Assembly: GCA_964030785.1 (NCBI GenBank) | Contig: OZ034970.1 | Coordinates: forward strand, 17,914,911-17,978,910 | Source of the DNA: Siderastrea siderea | Lineage: Eukaryota; Cnidaria; Anthozoa; Scleractinia; Rhizangiidae | Direction: 5' to 3' | DNA: 64,000 nt | Shown: one piece after another, positions 33,001 to 43,455 of the stretch | How positions within the stretch are numbered: position 1 is the first letter of the stretch | How the letters are laid out: every line of letters starts with the position of its first letter | Position numbers and translations under genes: made by a program | The notes under the pieces: generated by a model | What the model saw: the letters and a program-made list of their open reading frames with translations, nothing else | The model's database searches: none | What the model was told of the DNA's origin: nothing

Positions 33001-34450
33001 TTGCCCGAAAAAAGTGCTCACAAAGCACGCCGCCATTTTCGGGTCTCTTTGACTTCAATACAGAATGTTCCCAAAAGGGATTTATACGGCTGTCCTTCAC
33101 GTCCGTGAAAAGACAATAGGAGTAATTGCTATTGTGGAAATGTGCAAAAAATCCTCCCACTTTTGATTAATGCTAACTGTAGAGGAAAGGAAAATTGCTC
33201 AACCAGAAACGTGTGAAAAATATTTTGTTACAAAGAAAACTTCGACCGACTGCCGCGTGGTATGCACCTGAGCTTATACGAGTCGTGTGGAAATCTACAG
33301 TCATCTGCTGACTGTTTAAACAAAGAATTTTCTTTTCCTGTTCGTGTATAGTATTAAAAAAGAGAGGTTTTGATAATTCGAGTTTTTGTGGAGGCTGAGT
33401 TTCGGAAAAGAATAGCAGTGACCTCTTGCCGGCCGGCGCCAAAATCATTTCCATGGAAATTTAGCTCGTGTGCACGTGCTCCAGCTAGCACAGTGCGCAC
33501 TAACAATGTAGACAAATAAAGCTTTTCTCTGGTATTCAACAAATTGCAAAAGAAAGGAAAGACAGGACTGTTAAACACCGCTCAATGGCCATCAGAAAGT
33601 ACTTTCGTTTTTTTTCTCAGAATCACAAGAGAGTAAAGCGGCATGTTAGATAGATATCTGGTTCTGTGAGTGTGTCAGACATTCTGTATTTTTCGAAGGA
33701 CACTGTTTTATTCCACTCAAATCATCACTTGCAGTGTCTGGTTTAATTTGCTGTCAAGTATTTAGATATGTAGAGAATTTTGACAAAAAGGTGAAAAAAA
33801 AAAACATTTTCAGATATTTTGAACCGATTACATACAATGCTTTGCCACCTGTTCTGTTACTTTTGGCGGTTGGGTTTTAATAATAGATCCATCGTTTGCC
33901 TGTTTTCCTAATAGTTTATCCGTTTATTCTAACAGGCTTTTAATAATCTACGGACTTACACAACATGTTCATACTGCTTTCACGTTTATGTTAATTTCAG
34001 GTGTGAATTATTTTTAACAATGGAGGTTAAATTGCTGTGGCCTTCCTAATAACGGGCACTGTTCCTCGATGAATAGGTCGACGATTCAAACGCTGAGAGC
34101 AGAAACAATGGTTATGACATTGATATACACTCGGGATGTAAGTGATTGACAGTTCTGTATCTTGTTACGCATGCCCTGTACGTTTTTTTGCAAGATAATT
34201 TGCATGTTCGATCGACGTGTTTCATGGGGTACAAAACCGTAATGTTTGTGGAAATATGGAATTGCCTTGCCAACTTCAGGGCAACGTGAGAACGAAATTA
34301 ATCTCAGAGGGCTGGAGGACTATACAGTTGGCCATTCCAGCAATGTGGAACAAATATGGTTTCACGACGAAGATTGATAATTAATGAATTAAACGGTAAT
34401 TAAAGCTATCGGTATACGATCGACAACCGGTGAAAGCTTTTGGTAACAGA
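33001..34450. other. No recognisable gene (interior of the pogo-like element)
   Basis: Follows the transposase remnant. Short frames on the minus strand at 33173-33578 show no family resemblance. Confidence 0.45.
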
Positions 34451-34454
34451 GCAG

Positions 34455-34680
34455 TAAATATGTTTCACGTTCCAGTTACGTTACGTTTGATACTTCGATT
34501 AAAATAGAGATAATTCATTTCTAGTACACGGTACTTTATAAGAGTTAAAAGTTTTTAAGCATTTAGTTATGCAGTGTTTACGAAAATACACTGTACTAAA
34601 ACAGGAGATGATTGTACACAAGAGGGGATGTACGGTACTGATTTAAATATTTTTCGTGTTCCAGTTACGTTACGTTAATT
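34455..34680 (+). repeat. Duplicated GTTCCAGTTACGTTACGTT motif
   Basis: The 19-bp motif begins at 34469 and 34658, 189 bp apart, with loosely similar sequence around both. It looks like an old tandem duplication in non-coding DNA. Confidence 0.45.
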
Positions 34681-34964
34681 TCCTTGTAAGTTGATTCAAA
34701 TAGAAGCATTGTAATTTTTTTGGGATGGTATCAGAATCAAACATTTTTCACGCGTTCTAGTCACAATGTTACCCGTATCCTATGTTTATGAAAATAAGGC
34801 ACACCACTAAAATAGGAAAATATTGTATGGCATTTGTTGTAAATTAAATAGGAAAATATTATTCAACCCACTGCCTACTGGTATTTGTAACCACATAATG
34901 CACCTCTTGAAATATTACATTACATACAAAAATAAAATACATATATTTATTAAAAACTGGACTA

Positions 34965-36329
34965 GGTATATTGGATTTCTACCATTCTGATTGGTTGGAC
35001 GGAGCCAGGCTATCAGCTCATATACCTGCTGTGACCAAATATGGACAACGAACACTCAACAACAAAATGAACAAAGTGAGCTGGAAGTTTTTTCCTCGCC
35101 AGCAGCCCGGCGAGAAAAATAGACAAGAAAAATCACTTGGCAGCGAATTTGAATTAAGCAGAAATTCCAACAGCGTCACTAACAGCGTCGTCTAACACAA
35201 GTCAAAATTGTTTGAAGAACCTGTGCAGAAAAAGAAATTAGAAATTTAAGCATTGAGCGTTGTGTTTACAATTAATTTCTTTCATCGATCGTCACGTCGA
35301 TCATTAAAATTGAACAAACGGTAGGTTTTATCAGGAAGCCTTTCCACTTCAAAATATCAAGACAAGACAAAATAAAACACAGTGAAATGGGGCAGAAGCA
35401 TTTAATAACAACTGTCACACATTCATCACGATTCGGTGCGAAAATCATGAAGCAGTCTAAACAAGTACTAAACAAACTACAGCTGCAAACTACCAAGAAG
35501 GCCGAAGGAAGGGCGAAAATTTTTTTGGGCTTTAACACGCAAAATTGACACTGGTTTACCTGCACTCGTTGTAGCTCTGTGTTCCAACAGGTCCAAATGC
35601 TCAGATAGAAATCGGATGCCATGTAAACGGAGTTGAATCGCTTTTCCAGTTGTTTGAATGTTGTTTTTACCATTCCGTCCACAACCTCTAAACCGAGAAC
35701 AACTGCATTTTGTGCTTTGCATTAAACAAACTATGATGGTGAATTCTAATGTTCCTCGCTACAGTAATCTTGCTTCTGAGCTGCATAGAAATTACTTCTT
35801 CAAGTTCAAATTGGTTCTGTCTTCATTTCGATCAAACAAGCACATGATGGCTCCGTTGTGCGAACAGATTACAAACTTGTTCTGTTTCAACTCCAGCAGC
35901 TAATATGGTGAAATTGTACAGCTTCAATCCGCTTTGAACGATGATTTCAACAATGTTTCGGGAAAAATCAAACATGTACCATATTTCAGAGTCAATAATT
36001 AGAAGAAACTTGTGCCACTTCGTTCACTTTCGAGCAGTTTTCATTGATTCATTCAGCTTTGCAATGAAACGCTGCAACACTTCGCAAGGTTTTGGCGCCT
36101 TTTTCGTTCAGTCATGTGATCGATTCTTGCTCCCTTTTTATCCCTTTTCTCATTTTTCGATTTCTTTCTTGATTTTTTTTTTAACAAAAATAGTAGTTAA
36201 GTTTTTAATAAAACAATTATTCTACTCGGGCTTGATGGATATGAAATGATTATAACCAACTCGGCACTACGCGCCTCGTTGCTTATCTATCATTTCATAT
36301 CCAGCGCGCCCTCGTAGAATAATTGTTAA

Positions 36330-36330
<1 letters not shown>
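34965..36330. other. Possible hairpin-bounded non-autonomous element
   Basis: The left edge has a weak hairpin (AGGTATAT near 34963 against ATATACCT near 35020) around TCTGATTGGTTGG, that is CCAATCAGA on the minus strand. The right edge is the strong palindrome at 36212-36326. The intervening sequence has a 61-codon frame (34998-35195, KYGQRTLNNKMNKVSWKFF) with no recognised family. The boundaries are inferred from analogy with 8808-9104 and 22912-24711. Confidence 0.35.
36212..36326. repeat. Long palindrome with two CTCG-mismatched positions
   Basis: The arms start AACAATTATTCTAC and include GGATATGAAATGAT. Pairing is broken at two places where both arms read CTCG on the plus strand: 36225-36228 against 36311-36314, and 36260-36263 against 36275-36278. 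It lies inside the pogo-like element. Confidence 0.82.
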
Positions 36331-36366
<36 letters not shown>

Positions 36367-36375
36367 AATTATATA
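36329..36375. repeat. TA microsatellite
   Basis: A run of about 40 bp of TA repeats next to the palindrome. A second TA/T run lies at 36964-37003, at the edge of the Penelope-like fragment. Confidence 0.9.
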
Positions 36376-36379
36376 CCAG

Positions 36380-36965
36380 TTGGTGAACTACTCAAATCTT
36401 GAGTGAATGGACATTTAATACAAACTTGTTTCGTAGGCCACCGAAGAGGTGACCCACTCATCAGTTAAACTCCATCTTACACTGAGTCGTTAAAGTCTAC
36501 ATCATTGTTTTGATCGCGCTAAAAACGGTTACAATTTTAAATTTTACATTGAACAGCGCGTGCGCGTGCTCGATCGTCTATGATGCTTATGCCAAAGTTT
36601 AACTAGTCTCACTAAGTGCTCGCGCTAAAATTAATGTCTTTGACGTGCTGAATTAAACCTTAAAATGAACTTGCGCCGATGCCTGCATGTTGAGATAAGC
36701 TCATTTCGCTTGTTAAGTGTTGCCATGTGCGGCCTACAGATTAAAAAGAATTTCTCTGTGTTACAAAGATCACACCGTTTTGTAATGTTTGTGTAAGGTT
36801 TATCCTTGGCAAGGATTTTCCACGTAACTTTGAATTCCTTGTTTTCCCCTTTGAGCTGCCAGATGTGTTTGCTTAGTTCAGTCTCACTTTTTCTCTTTTC
36901 GTGTCCAAAGGACATCTGATGGTTCCCATACCTTGCCTTGAAGTTGTTCGCTGTGAGGCCGATGT
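36380..36965 (-). pseudogene. Penelope-like element, C-terminal GIY-YIG endonuclease fragment
   Basis: Reading the minus strand from about 36965 gives YIGLTANNFKARYGNHQMSF, then SETELSKHIWQLKGENKEFK, KRCDLCNTEKFFLICRPHMA and TLNKRNELISTCRHRRKFIL. This is the characteristic end of the GIY-YIG nuclease in Penelope-like elements: the YIG box, the Cys-x-x-Cys of the linker finger and the STCRH motif are all present. The reverse transcriptase is absent, so this is a 5'-truncated insertion. The sequence to 36380 would be its 3' untranslated region. It lies inside the pogo-like element. Confidence 0.82.
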
Positions 36966-36966
36966 A

Positions 36967-36997
<31 letters not shown>

Positions 36998-37132
36998 TTT
37001 TAGTTATCATTTTTTAAGGGGCTGCTAGTATCAGGTGGGGGCATTATTTTCGGGGTTTAATAGCAAGGTAAAAAATTAACGTTACTTTCAGTTAGCCGTT
37101 ATTTTTGGGGGCCCGTTATTATCGGAATTCTA

Positions 37133-37205
37133 TGGTACTGTTGTCTGGGGCTCAGTCACAGGGTTTCCAGCAGTTGCATGGTCAGCGGTATGCTCGCACG
37201 GCTTA
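37133..37205 (+). repeat. 5' repeat of the DIRS-like element, second part
   Basis: GTACTGTTGTCTGGGGCTCA, then GTCACAGGG and GTATGCTCGCAC match 39836-39905. With 30438-30498 this completes one copy of a direct repeat split by the pogo-like insertion. Confidence 0.75.
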
Positions 37206-38040
37206 TGTGTGCACCTTCCACCACCAGTTGACAAGGCATTTGTGGTTGGTCCAGGACATGCGCCCTTTCCCGGCAAGCTGGTATCAAAGATTACTAGTGG
37301 TCAGTTTGTGGACTTGGCGGACTTATTGTTGGCTGAACAGGAGCCACAAACCTTAATGGTAAGCTCCTGCTTTCCAAAAAGTGTCAAGTGGAAATTCCGG
37401 ACATTCTGACCTGGACTGAGGCCTTCACCATCGATGTGCACAACACACCCTCAATGCTGGCCAGACCTCACCAAATATAAACTCCTGATCATCCAAACTG
37501 CATGCCGATCACCGGGCAGAGCTTGGCTGAAATATGATTCGGCTTTTCGCAAGGATGCAGCAGCAACTGGTTTTTCTGATTGGTCCAAGATGAATTTGGA
37601 TCTGTATAATTTTCATTTGCGGTCACCAGCACCTCTCCCGAATCTGCAGTCATCTAAGTCCTTGTCCACAACGGTGCCTGCAAGCAGAGGCTACAGTTCT
37701 TTCCCCCCTTACTGCATTTCCTGGAACGGGCAATGCTGCTGGCCTTTCAGAGAATGCCGCTACCGCCATGTCTGGAGTTCTCGCGATGGGGACCACCCTG
37801 AAGTCAGCTGCCCCTTCCGCACCTCCAGGGTTACTCGCTCCCGCTCCCCCTCCCCAGTCAGGGGGGATGGTACTGAGGGGATGGAACTTCCCACTGCTTC
37901 TTGTGTACACAGCGTTAATAGCATTGTTCCTGTTCCTCTTGATGAGCAGGTGGACTTCCGTGCTCAGTGGTTTCGTTTTGTTCAAGTTCAGTTGGTACAC
38001 CCAGCGTTTCTGTTCCAGTTTGTTTGTTTTCTCCATTAGC
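37205..38040 (+). pseudogene. DIRS-like gag region remnant
   Basis: The translation contains SPGRAWLKYDSAFRKDAAAT and NLDLYNFHLRSPAP (37505-37640), followed by CISWNGQCCWPFRECRYRHV (37712-37770) and HPEVSCPF. The Cys/His-rich segment is of the kind found near the end of gag in DIRS-type elements. The start is unclear and the frame shifts once or more. Confidence 0.65.
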
Positions 38041-38043
38041 TAC

Positions 38044-39084
38044 AATGCAGCTAGTCTCCCCGTTGCAGTTCTCCCAGTTTAAAGCTGAGTTTCACGATTA
38101 CCTTCATCAGACGGTGGCTGCCTACATTCTATCCGGTATCCTAGAGGGTTTCCACATTGGTTTTGAGGCCCTGTCAGTCTCCTTACGGTCAGCTTCGTCT
38201 AACATGCATTCGGCTCTTGACCACCCATCAGTCATAGACGCCTACCTTCACAAGGAGGTTTCCTGCAGTAGGGTTGCAGGCCCTTTCTCATCCCCGCCTT
38301 TTCCCGGATCTGCACATCAGTCGTTTTGGGGCATTCCAAAAAGTAACCAGCCTGGAAAATGGTGTCTAATCTGGATTTATCATTGCCTGCGGGCCACAGC
38401 ATTAATGACTGCATCCCAAAGCCCCCATTTTCAGTTCAGTACATCACCATCGATGCCTTTATTGACGGCATTATGGCTTGGGGCCGGGGAACACTTATGG
38501 CTAAGTTTGATGTGGCTAGCACCTATCACAATGTTGCTGTTTATCCCCAGGATCGTCTGCTCTTCAGAATGATCTGGTGTAATAAATTTTATGTTGACAT
38601 GGCTCTTCAGTTCAGCTTGCGGTCAGCCCCATACATCTTCACTGCCATTACTGACGTGGTCCAGAAGATGCTGACTCACAATCACAGTGTTGATTTCCTT
38701 CGCCACTACCTGGATGACTTTCTGACTTTAGGTCTGCAAGCTTCTCCAGTCTGTTACAACAACAACGTTGTGGCAGCGTACATTTGGGGACCTCACTGGG
38801 CTTCGTGGCACATCAAGTTCTCGTGCAACAAAGAGTCGGCGGTGGCTGTCCTGTCCTCTGGTACTTCCAGAGACCCAGTCCTAACGTTCCTGTTGTGTTA
38901 CTTAGTATTGCTGGCAGTGTGCCATTCATTTTCTTTCACTGCTACTTCCGTTCGCAAATCTAACCAAATTGCGCATGCTCTTTCCCATTTTCACTTCCAG
39001 CAATTCAGGCACCTGGCCCCTCATGCCGAGCCAGCCCCGACGCCACTCCCTCCTGCTCGCCTGGCGGCCCTTCATCTCACCTGA
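38044..39084 (+). pseudogene. DIRS-like reverse transcriptase/RNase H remnant
   Basis: Starts near FKAEFHDYLHQTVAAYILSG and runs to QPGKWCLI (about 38360), where the frame shifts. It continues LDLSLPAGHSINDCIPKPPF, GRGTLMAKFDVASTYHNVAV (RT motif A Asp present), ALQFSLRSAPYIFTAITDVV and LRHYLDDFLTLG (catalytic DD). Just after SPVCYNN the sequence jumps to AAYIWGPHWASWHIKFSCNK and SNQIAHALSHF, the end of RNase H. Several hundred bases are deleted between. RT motifs look good but the protein is broken. Confidence 0.8.
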
Positions 39085-39107
39085 CCAAGAGATGCCAATT
39101 TTTCCTC

Positions 39108-39812
39108 ATGCAAGGCCTGGCCCCATCTAGTCGTCAAGTGTACTTGTCAGCCCAGCATTGCTATGTCAGTTTCTGCCGACTAGATGGCCGTCTGAGTCCG
39201 GATGGCTCCCTCCTGCCACCTGATTATCAATCAATTATGCGTTTTGCAGCCTTACTGGCTGACAGTCTTCACCATTCGTCCATTAAGGTATACCACAGTG
39301 CAGTGCAGTCCCTTCATATAGACAATCGCCTACCGGATCCCCTGGTGAACTGTCTGCAGCTGCAATGTTTATTAAGGGGTATAAAGCATGTGCAAGGTAC
39401 CTCTCCCCCAAAGCATCTTCCTATCACTATTGATCTGTTAAAGGTCATTCAGCGTTCCTTGGAACTGAACTCCCAAGACCATATCATACTTTGGGCAGCT
39501 TGTTGCCTCTGCCTTTTCGGTTTTCTGTGTGCTGGGGAGTTTACCACCCATTCTCCATTTGACCACAGTATCCATTTGACAGTAAGTGATGTGCACGAAA
39601 ATGCTTTGGTGGAGCCTACTTGTTTCAGAGTCCACATCAAGTGTTCGAAGACAGACCCTTTTTGCATGGGCTGTGGCATTTACGTGGGTCGGGGCAATAG
39701 CCTTATCTACCCAGTGGTGGCCCTTGGTAACTTCCTGGCACTGACTGTTGCTTCACCTGGGCCTCTATTTCGCTATGTAACGTTAGCAATTGGTGTGCTA
39801 GAAGCTTTTTAG
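39108..39812 (+). pseudogene. DIRS-like tyrosine recombinase, truncated, catalytic Arg lost
   Basis: ATG 39108 opens a 234-codon frame with the core-binding region (GLAPSSRQVYLSAQHCYVSF) and the start of the catalytic domain (LWAACCLCLFGFLCAGEFTT). The family motif is FLRAGEFT; here the Arg codon is TGT (39528-39530, residue 141), a change consistent with CpG decay of CGT. The His-x-x-Arg and Tyr boxes are missing because the frame ends in the 3' repeat. This recombinase would be inactive. It marks the element as one that inserts by recombination rather than by an integrase. Confidence 0.8.
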
Positions 39813-39905
39813 CACGGCGTTTACAGTTTTTGCATTACTGTTGTCTGGGGCTCAGTCACAGGGTCTCCACCCATTGCGTGGTCAGTGGTATGCTCGCACT
39901 GCTTA
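39778..39905 (+). repeat. 3' repeat copy of the DIRS-like element
   Basis: Direct repeat of 30438-30498 plus 37133-37205, over about 115 bp. Direct rather than inverted repeats resemble the split direct repeats of Ngaro/PAT-type members. This copy serves as the uninterrupted reference for the pogo insertion site. Confidence 0.72.
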
Positions 39906-40159
39906 TGCCTGCACCTTCGCACATGCTTGTAGTTTTAACTTGCTCATTTTGTGCAAGATTTTGCTTGTATACAGGATGCTATGAACTATTTTGTATTAGA
40001 ATATGGATAGCTTTACTTCCATTGTCACACAAAAAGGGAGGGAATGTATTTTTTTTTCTTTCTAGCATGACAAAACCGTGTTCTATAAGCCTTTTCTCTG
40101 CGGTTGGAGGTGGAAAACATTGCAAGGTAATCAGTGTATTGTAAACTGCTTTGCATATA

Positions 40160-42270
40160 AGCTCAGGATACAGAGCCGGTACAACGACTGAAGCAAGTAC
40201 CTCTCCCTAGTGAACTATACATGTCCGATATGCAGCAAAGTACAAGACAGTTTTGTGACGTCCTTCAGCAAAAAAACAGATTAACCGAGTTGCTAGCGGA
40301 GCAACAAGAGTTGACTGCCTTCACTGACTCTAACCAAGTTTACGGGGGATCCTTTGGAGTACTCTACATTCATTAGAAGTTTCGAGTCGCAAGTAGAAGC
40401 AAAAGTCAGCGCAAGTGATGTCCGTCTACAATACTTGGAGCAGTATCTACACAGAGAACCCAAGGACCTTATCAAAGGATGTCTCCACCTTGAGAGACAC
40501 AGAGGCTACCCAGAGGATAAGAGGCTCTTAAAGGAGAAGTATGGAGACCCTTACAAGATATCCAATGCCTACCTTAAGAAGATTAATGAGTGGCCCTGCA
40601 TCAGACCAGGGGACAAAGTGGCATTAGACAGCTATTCCATCTTTCTTAGCCAGTGCCGGAGTGCAATGTCAACCGCCTAACCTTCCTGTCTATGCTCAAC
40701 CATCCTCATAATTTGCATGGTCACCAAGCTTCCATTTAGGCTCTAAGACCAATGGCGTCGAGTAGCAAATAAAACGAGAGTTGCAAGAGGAGCGATACCT
40801 TCCTTCGCCGACTTCGTCAACTTTGTCAATGCAGAAGCGGGAATTGCAACCGAACCAGTCTTCTCGCGAGAAGCACTCTGTCGCTTGGAAGGTTCCTCGG
40901 ATTGGCCCGATCGTTCTGGCAAAGGCAAAGGCTTTGGCAAGTCTAAAACATCTCAGGACCATAATCACACCGCATCAAACCTCCAATCACGCAACAGAGG
41001 TAACCGCACAACCCCACCAGTCTCTGTAAGTTCTGCAACAAGAGTCATGATTTGGACGATTGTCAAGATTACTTAAAAAAAACCTTGTCACAGAGAAAAG
41101 AGTTTCTCAAAGGGAAAGTACTTTGTTTTGCCTGCTACAATCCTGGACATAGAGCCCACGGTTGTGCCCAGCAGAGAACCTGTAAGAGCTGCTCACGTCG
41201 ACATCCAACAGGACTACATGATGATAACTTCGCCCTCAATCAGGAGGCCTCCAAGCAGCAAATCCCCCCTCCTCCACAACAGAAGGATCATCCGTTGAAC
41301 GCTCATACGTATGTACAGGAAGCCATCTGTAATGCTGCAGGCACAGAGGAATCCGTTACCACTGTCCCTGTCATTCCCATTAGGCTGAAATCTGCTGAGA
41401 GTGAGGTCCTTACTTATGTCATGCTTGACACCTGTAGTACCAGTTTGTTCATTCTTGACGACATCGCAGCTATCTTGAAGGTAAAGGGCGAGAATACACA
41501 GCTGATGGTGAAGACTGTCAATGGTACAAAGTTACACAACTCTAAAGTCTTGAATGGGTTAGTCGTTACAGACTTAAACAGGGACCATCTCATGCCGAAG
41601 ATATTCACTAAGGAGGACCTTTCTCTGTCCAAAAATGTGCCTACGCCTGAGCTTGCCCATCGATGGAAACATCTCAGAAACATAGCTAAAGACTTGCCTC
41701 CACAGTTCCCTGATGCCAGGATCGGTCTTCTGATCGGCTCAAACTGCCCGAAAGCTCTTGAACCAGTAGACGTATTAGCTAGTGAAGATGGCGGGCCATT
41801 CGCAATCAAGACGTTTGCTGGATGGGCAATAGTGGGTCCTCTGTACATGTGCGGCAAGGAGCATCCAACCGTCATTTGCCATAGAGTTGCTGCAAAGGAA
41901 GTCGGCTCAGGTAGACACCTCGACCACCACTTCATGGTAGAGAGCAAACTTACAGAGATCGTCACTCCACAAGCACTGAACGAGATGCTCGATCTAGACT
42001 TCAGCGAACGAACAGACAAAGAGCAAGAATATTCACAAGAAGACAAGAATCTCGTAACGATAATTAACCAGGGAATTCGTCACACGGAAGACCATCATTA
42101 CGAGATTCCCCTCCCTTTCCGCGGTGACCGTCTATGGTTCCCTGATAATAAGGAGCAAGTCCTTCAAAGAGCACGCTGGTTACGGAAGAAGCTTATCAAG
42201 AGTGAAAAGTTTCACAGGGACTATGTTAACCTTATGAACAGCACCATTGTCAAAGGATTTGCTCGGAAGG
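40160..42270 (+). pseudogene. BEL/Pao gag-protease remnant, cut off by an L1-like LINE
   Basis: Gag sequence starts near 40320 (DPLEYSTFIRSFESQVEAKV, EQYLHREPKDLIKGCLHLER, ISNAYLKKINEWPCIRPGDK). Frame shifts lie near 40340, 40680 and 40950. Then follow zinc-knuckle pairs (CFACYNPGHRAHGC and CKSCSRRHPTGLHDD, 41120-41225), an aspartic protease (VLTYVMLDTCSTSLFILDD, where the catalytic LDTGS-type block reads LDTCS, near 41420) and the linker to RT (HHYEIPLPFRGDRLWFPDNK, about 42100; GFARKV, about 42255). The frame 41052-42470 is long and open, but its last part is LINE sequence. LTRs and the rest of pol are missing. Confidence 0.82.
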
Positions 42271-42331
42271 TGCTGTCACACCTTATTCCTGCACAGATTC
42301 AGATTCCTGCAACTAACTACATGATTCGAAG

Positions 42332-43170
42332 ATGGAAAGAGCAAAAAAACGAACAAGAGAAGGCAGTTCCCAAACAGGAGAAGAAGATTCTGCTGAAATC
42401 CTTCAACATAGCTGCCAGCAGTGCTCTGAGGCCACGAATGCAAAACTTACAATTATTGAGGACAAATTAAATAAGCTTTTGGAGTCATTGCCGGATCTCG
42501 AAAGATGCAAGGCCAGGGTGAAAGTGCTGGAAGATAAAAATAAGGACTTAAAGCAGAGCATCGAACACTCGCAATCCGAAATCAAAGAATTAAAAGCGAA
42601 GCTCACACAAACATCTTCCAAGCATGAAGCCACTGTCACCGAATTAAAAAAAGCTGAAACTAAGCTGAATGAAGTACATCGTCGGCACGTCAAGTTGGAG
42701 TGCCACAATAGAAGGAACAATATGAAATTTTTCGCTATTAAAGAACATAGCAAGGCATCAAACAGCGATACAGAAGGGGTTCTATGAGAATTTATGAGAA
42801 GAAAGCTGAAAATAACTGCAAACGAAGAAAGTAAAATCCATTTCCATAGAGTGCACCGTATCGTTAAGCGAACGACTTCAACTGGTGAAGAGTCCAAGCC
42901 AAGACCTATTGTCATTAAACTAACGTATTTTTAAGATAAAGATTACATAAAATTCTACATAACAAATCTATCCAAAGGGTGTAACTACGGAATCTCCTAG
43001 GACTTCCCAAAAGAAGTTGATGAGATGAGGAAAAAGCTTTATCCTGAGCTTAAAAGGGCCAAGCCAGAGAAAAAAGAAGCCTACTTCAACATCAAAAGAC
43101 TGATCATAAACGGCACTCTTTATCGAGGCACTGAGACTCGAAATTTCCCACTTTGCGGACACTTAATGGT
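42332..43170 (+). pseudogene. L1-like ORF1 (coiled-coil RNA-binding protein)
   Basis: ATG 42332 opens a frame with a long coiled coil (KLTIIEDKLNKLLESLPDLE to TELKKAETKLNEVHRRHVKL, heptad pattern) and the start of the RNA-binding core (ECHNRRNNMKFFAIKEHSKA). A TGA at 42785 interrupts it. The same frame resumes with FMRRKLKITANEESKIHFHR and RPIVIKLTYF, and after further stops VDEMRKKLYPELKRAKPEKK and IINGTLYRGTETRNFP (to about 43155). These match the L1 ORF1 (transposase_22) family. The overlap with the end of the BEL frame is only a reading-frame coincidence. Confidence 0.78.
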
Positions 43171-43455
43171 AGTTAAGTTTGTTTTACATAGCTTTGCTTG
43201 TGTTCTTACACAACCATTTCGTAATGGCCAGGTTTCTTGTACCTTAGTCGGACAACACCGCTTAAATTTAGAGGTAAGTTAATTTCTTTTTTCTCATTGT
43301 GCTGTAATTTCGTGGTTTTTGCGCAGTCAAAATTGCTCTCTTTCCGCACTGGCAAGTGAAAAGCAATCTAAATCAGTCATGTTCATATGTTTTGCTACAG
43401 ATCTTTCTATATTGTCAAGGGAAACTAAATTATTGTATTATGATTTGGACAAAAT

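Larger units (their letters stand above)
30501..37130. mobile_element. Pogo-like DNA transposon, ~6.6 kb, inserted in a DIRS-like repeat
   Basis: The ends GAATTCCGATAATAATGGCC (30501) and the near-complement ending TTATTATCGGAATTC (37130) form a TIR. Weaker matches continue inward, including CCGTTACTTTC and AGCCGTT blocks. TA flanks both ends, as for pogo/Tc1. The surrounding sequence is a DIRS-like repeat whose undisturbed copy is at 39785-39905. The element contains a pogo transposase (31418-33000), an opposite-strand accessory frame (30797-31228), a long palindrome, a Penelope-like fragment and AT microsatellites. An alternative 8-bp duplication (TGTTACTG/TGGTACTG) is discussed under findings. 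Confidence 0.72.

Noticed and set aside
35272..35722. Minus-strand frames of 136 and 81 codons
   Set aside because: Overlapping frames without recognisable domains; a GT after codon-like sequence near 35560 was not enough to call an exon.
41414..42046. 210-codon minus-strand frame
   Set aside because: It is the antisense of the BEL/Pao protease region, and its translation has no family resemblance.
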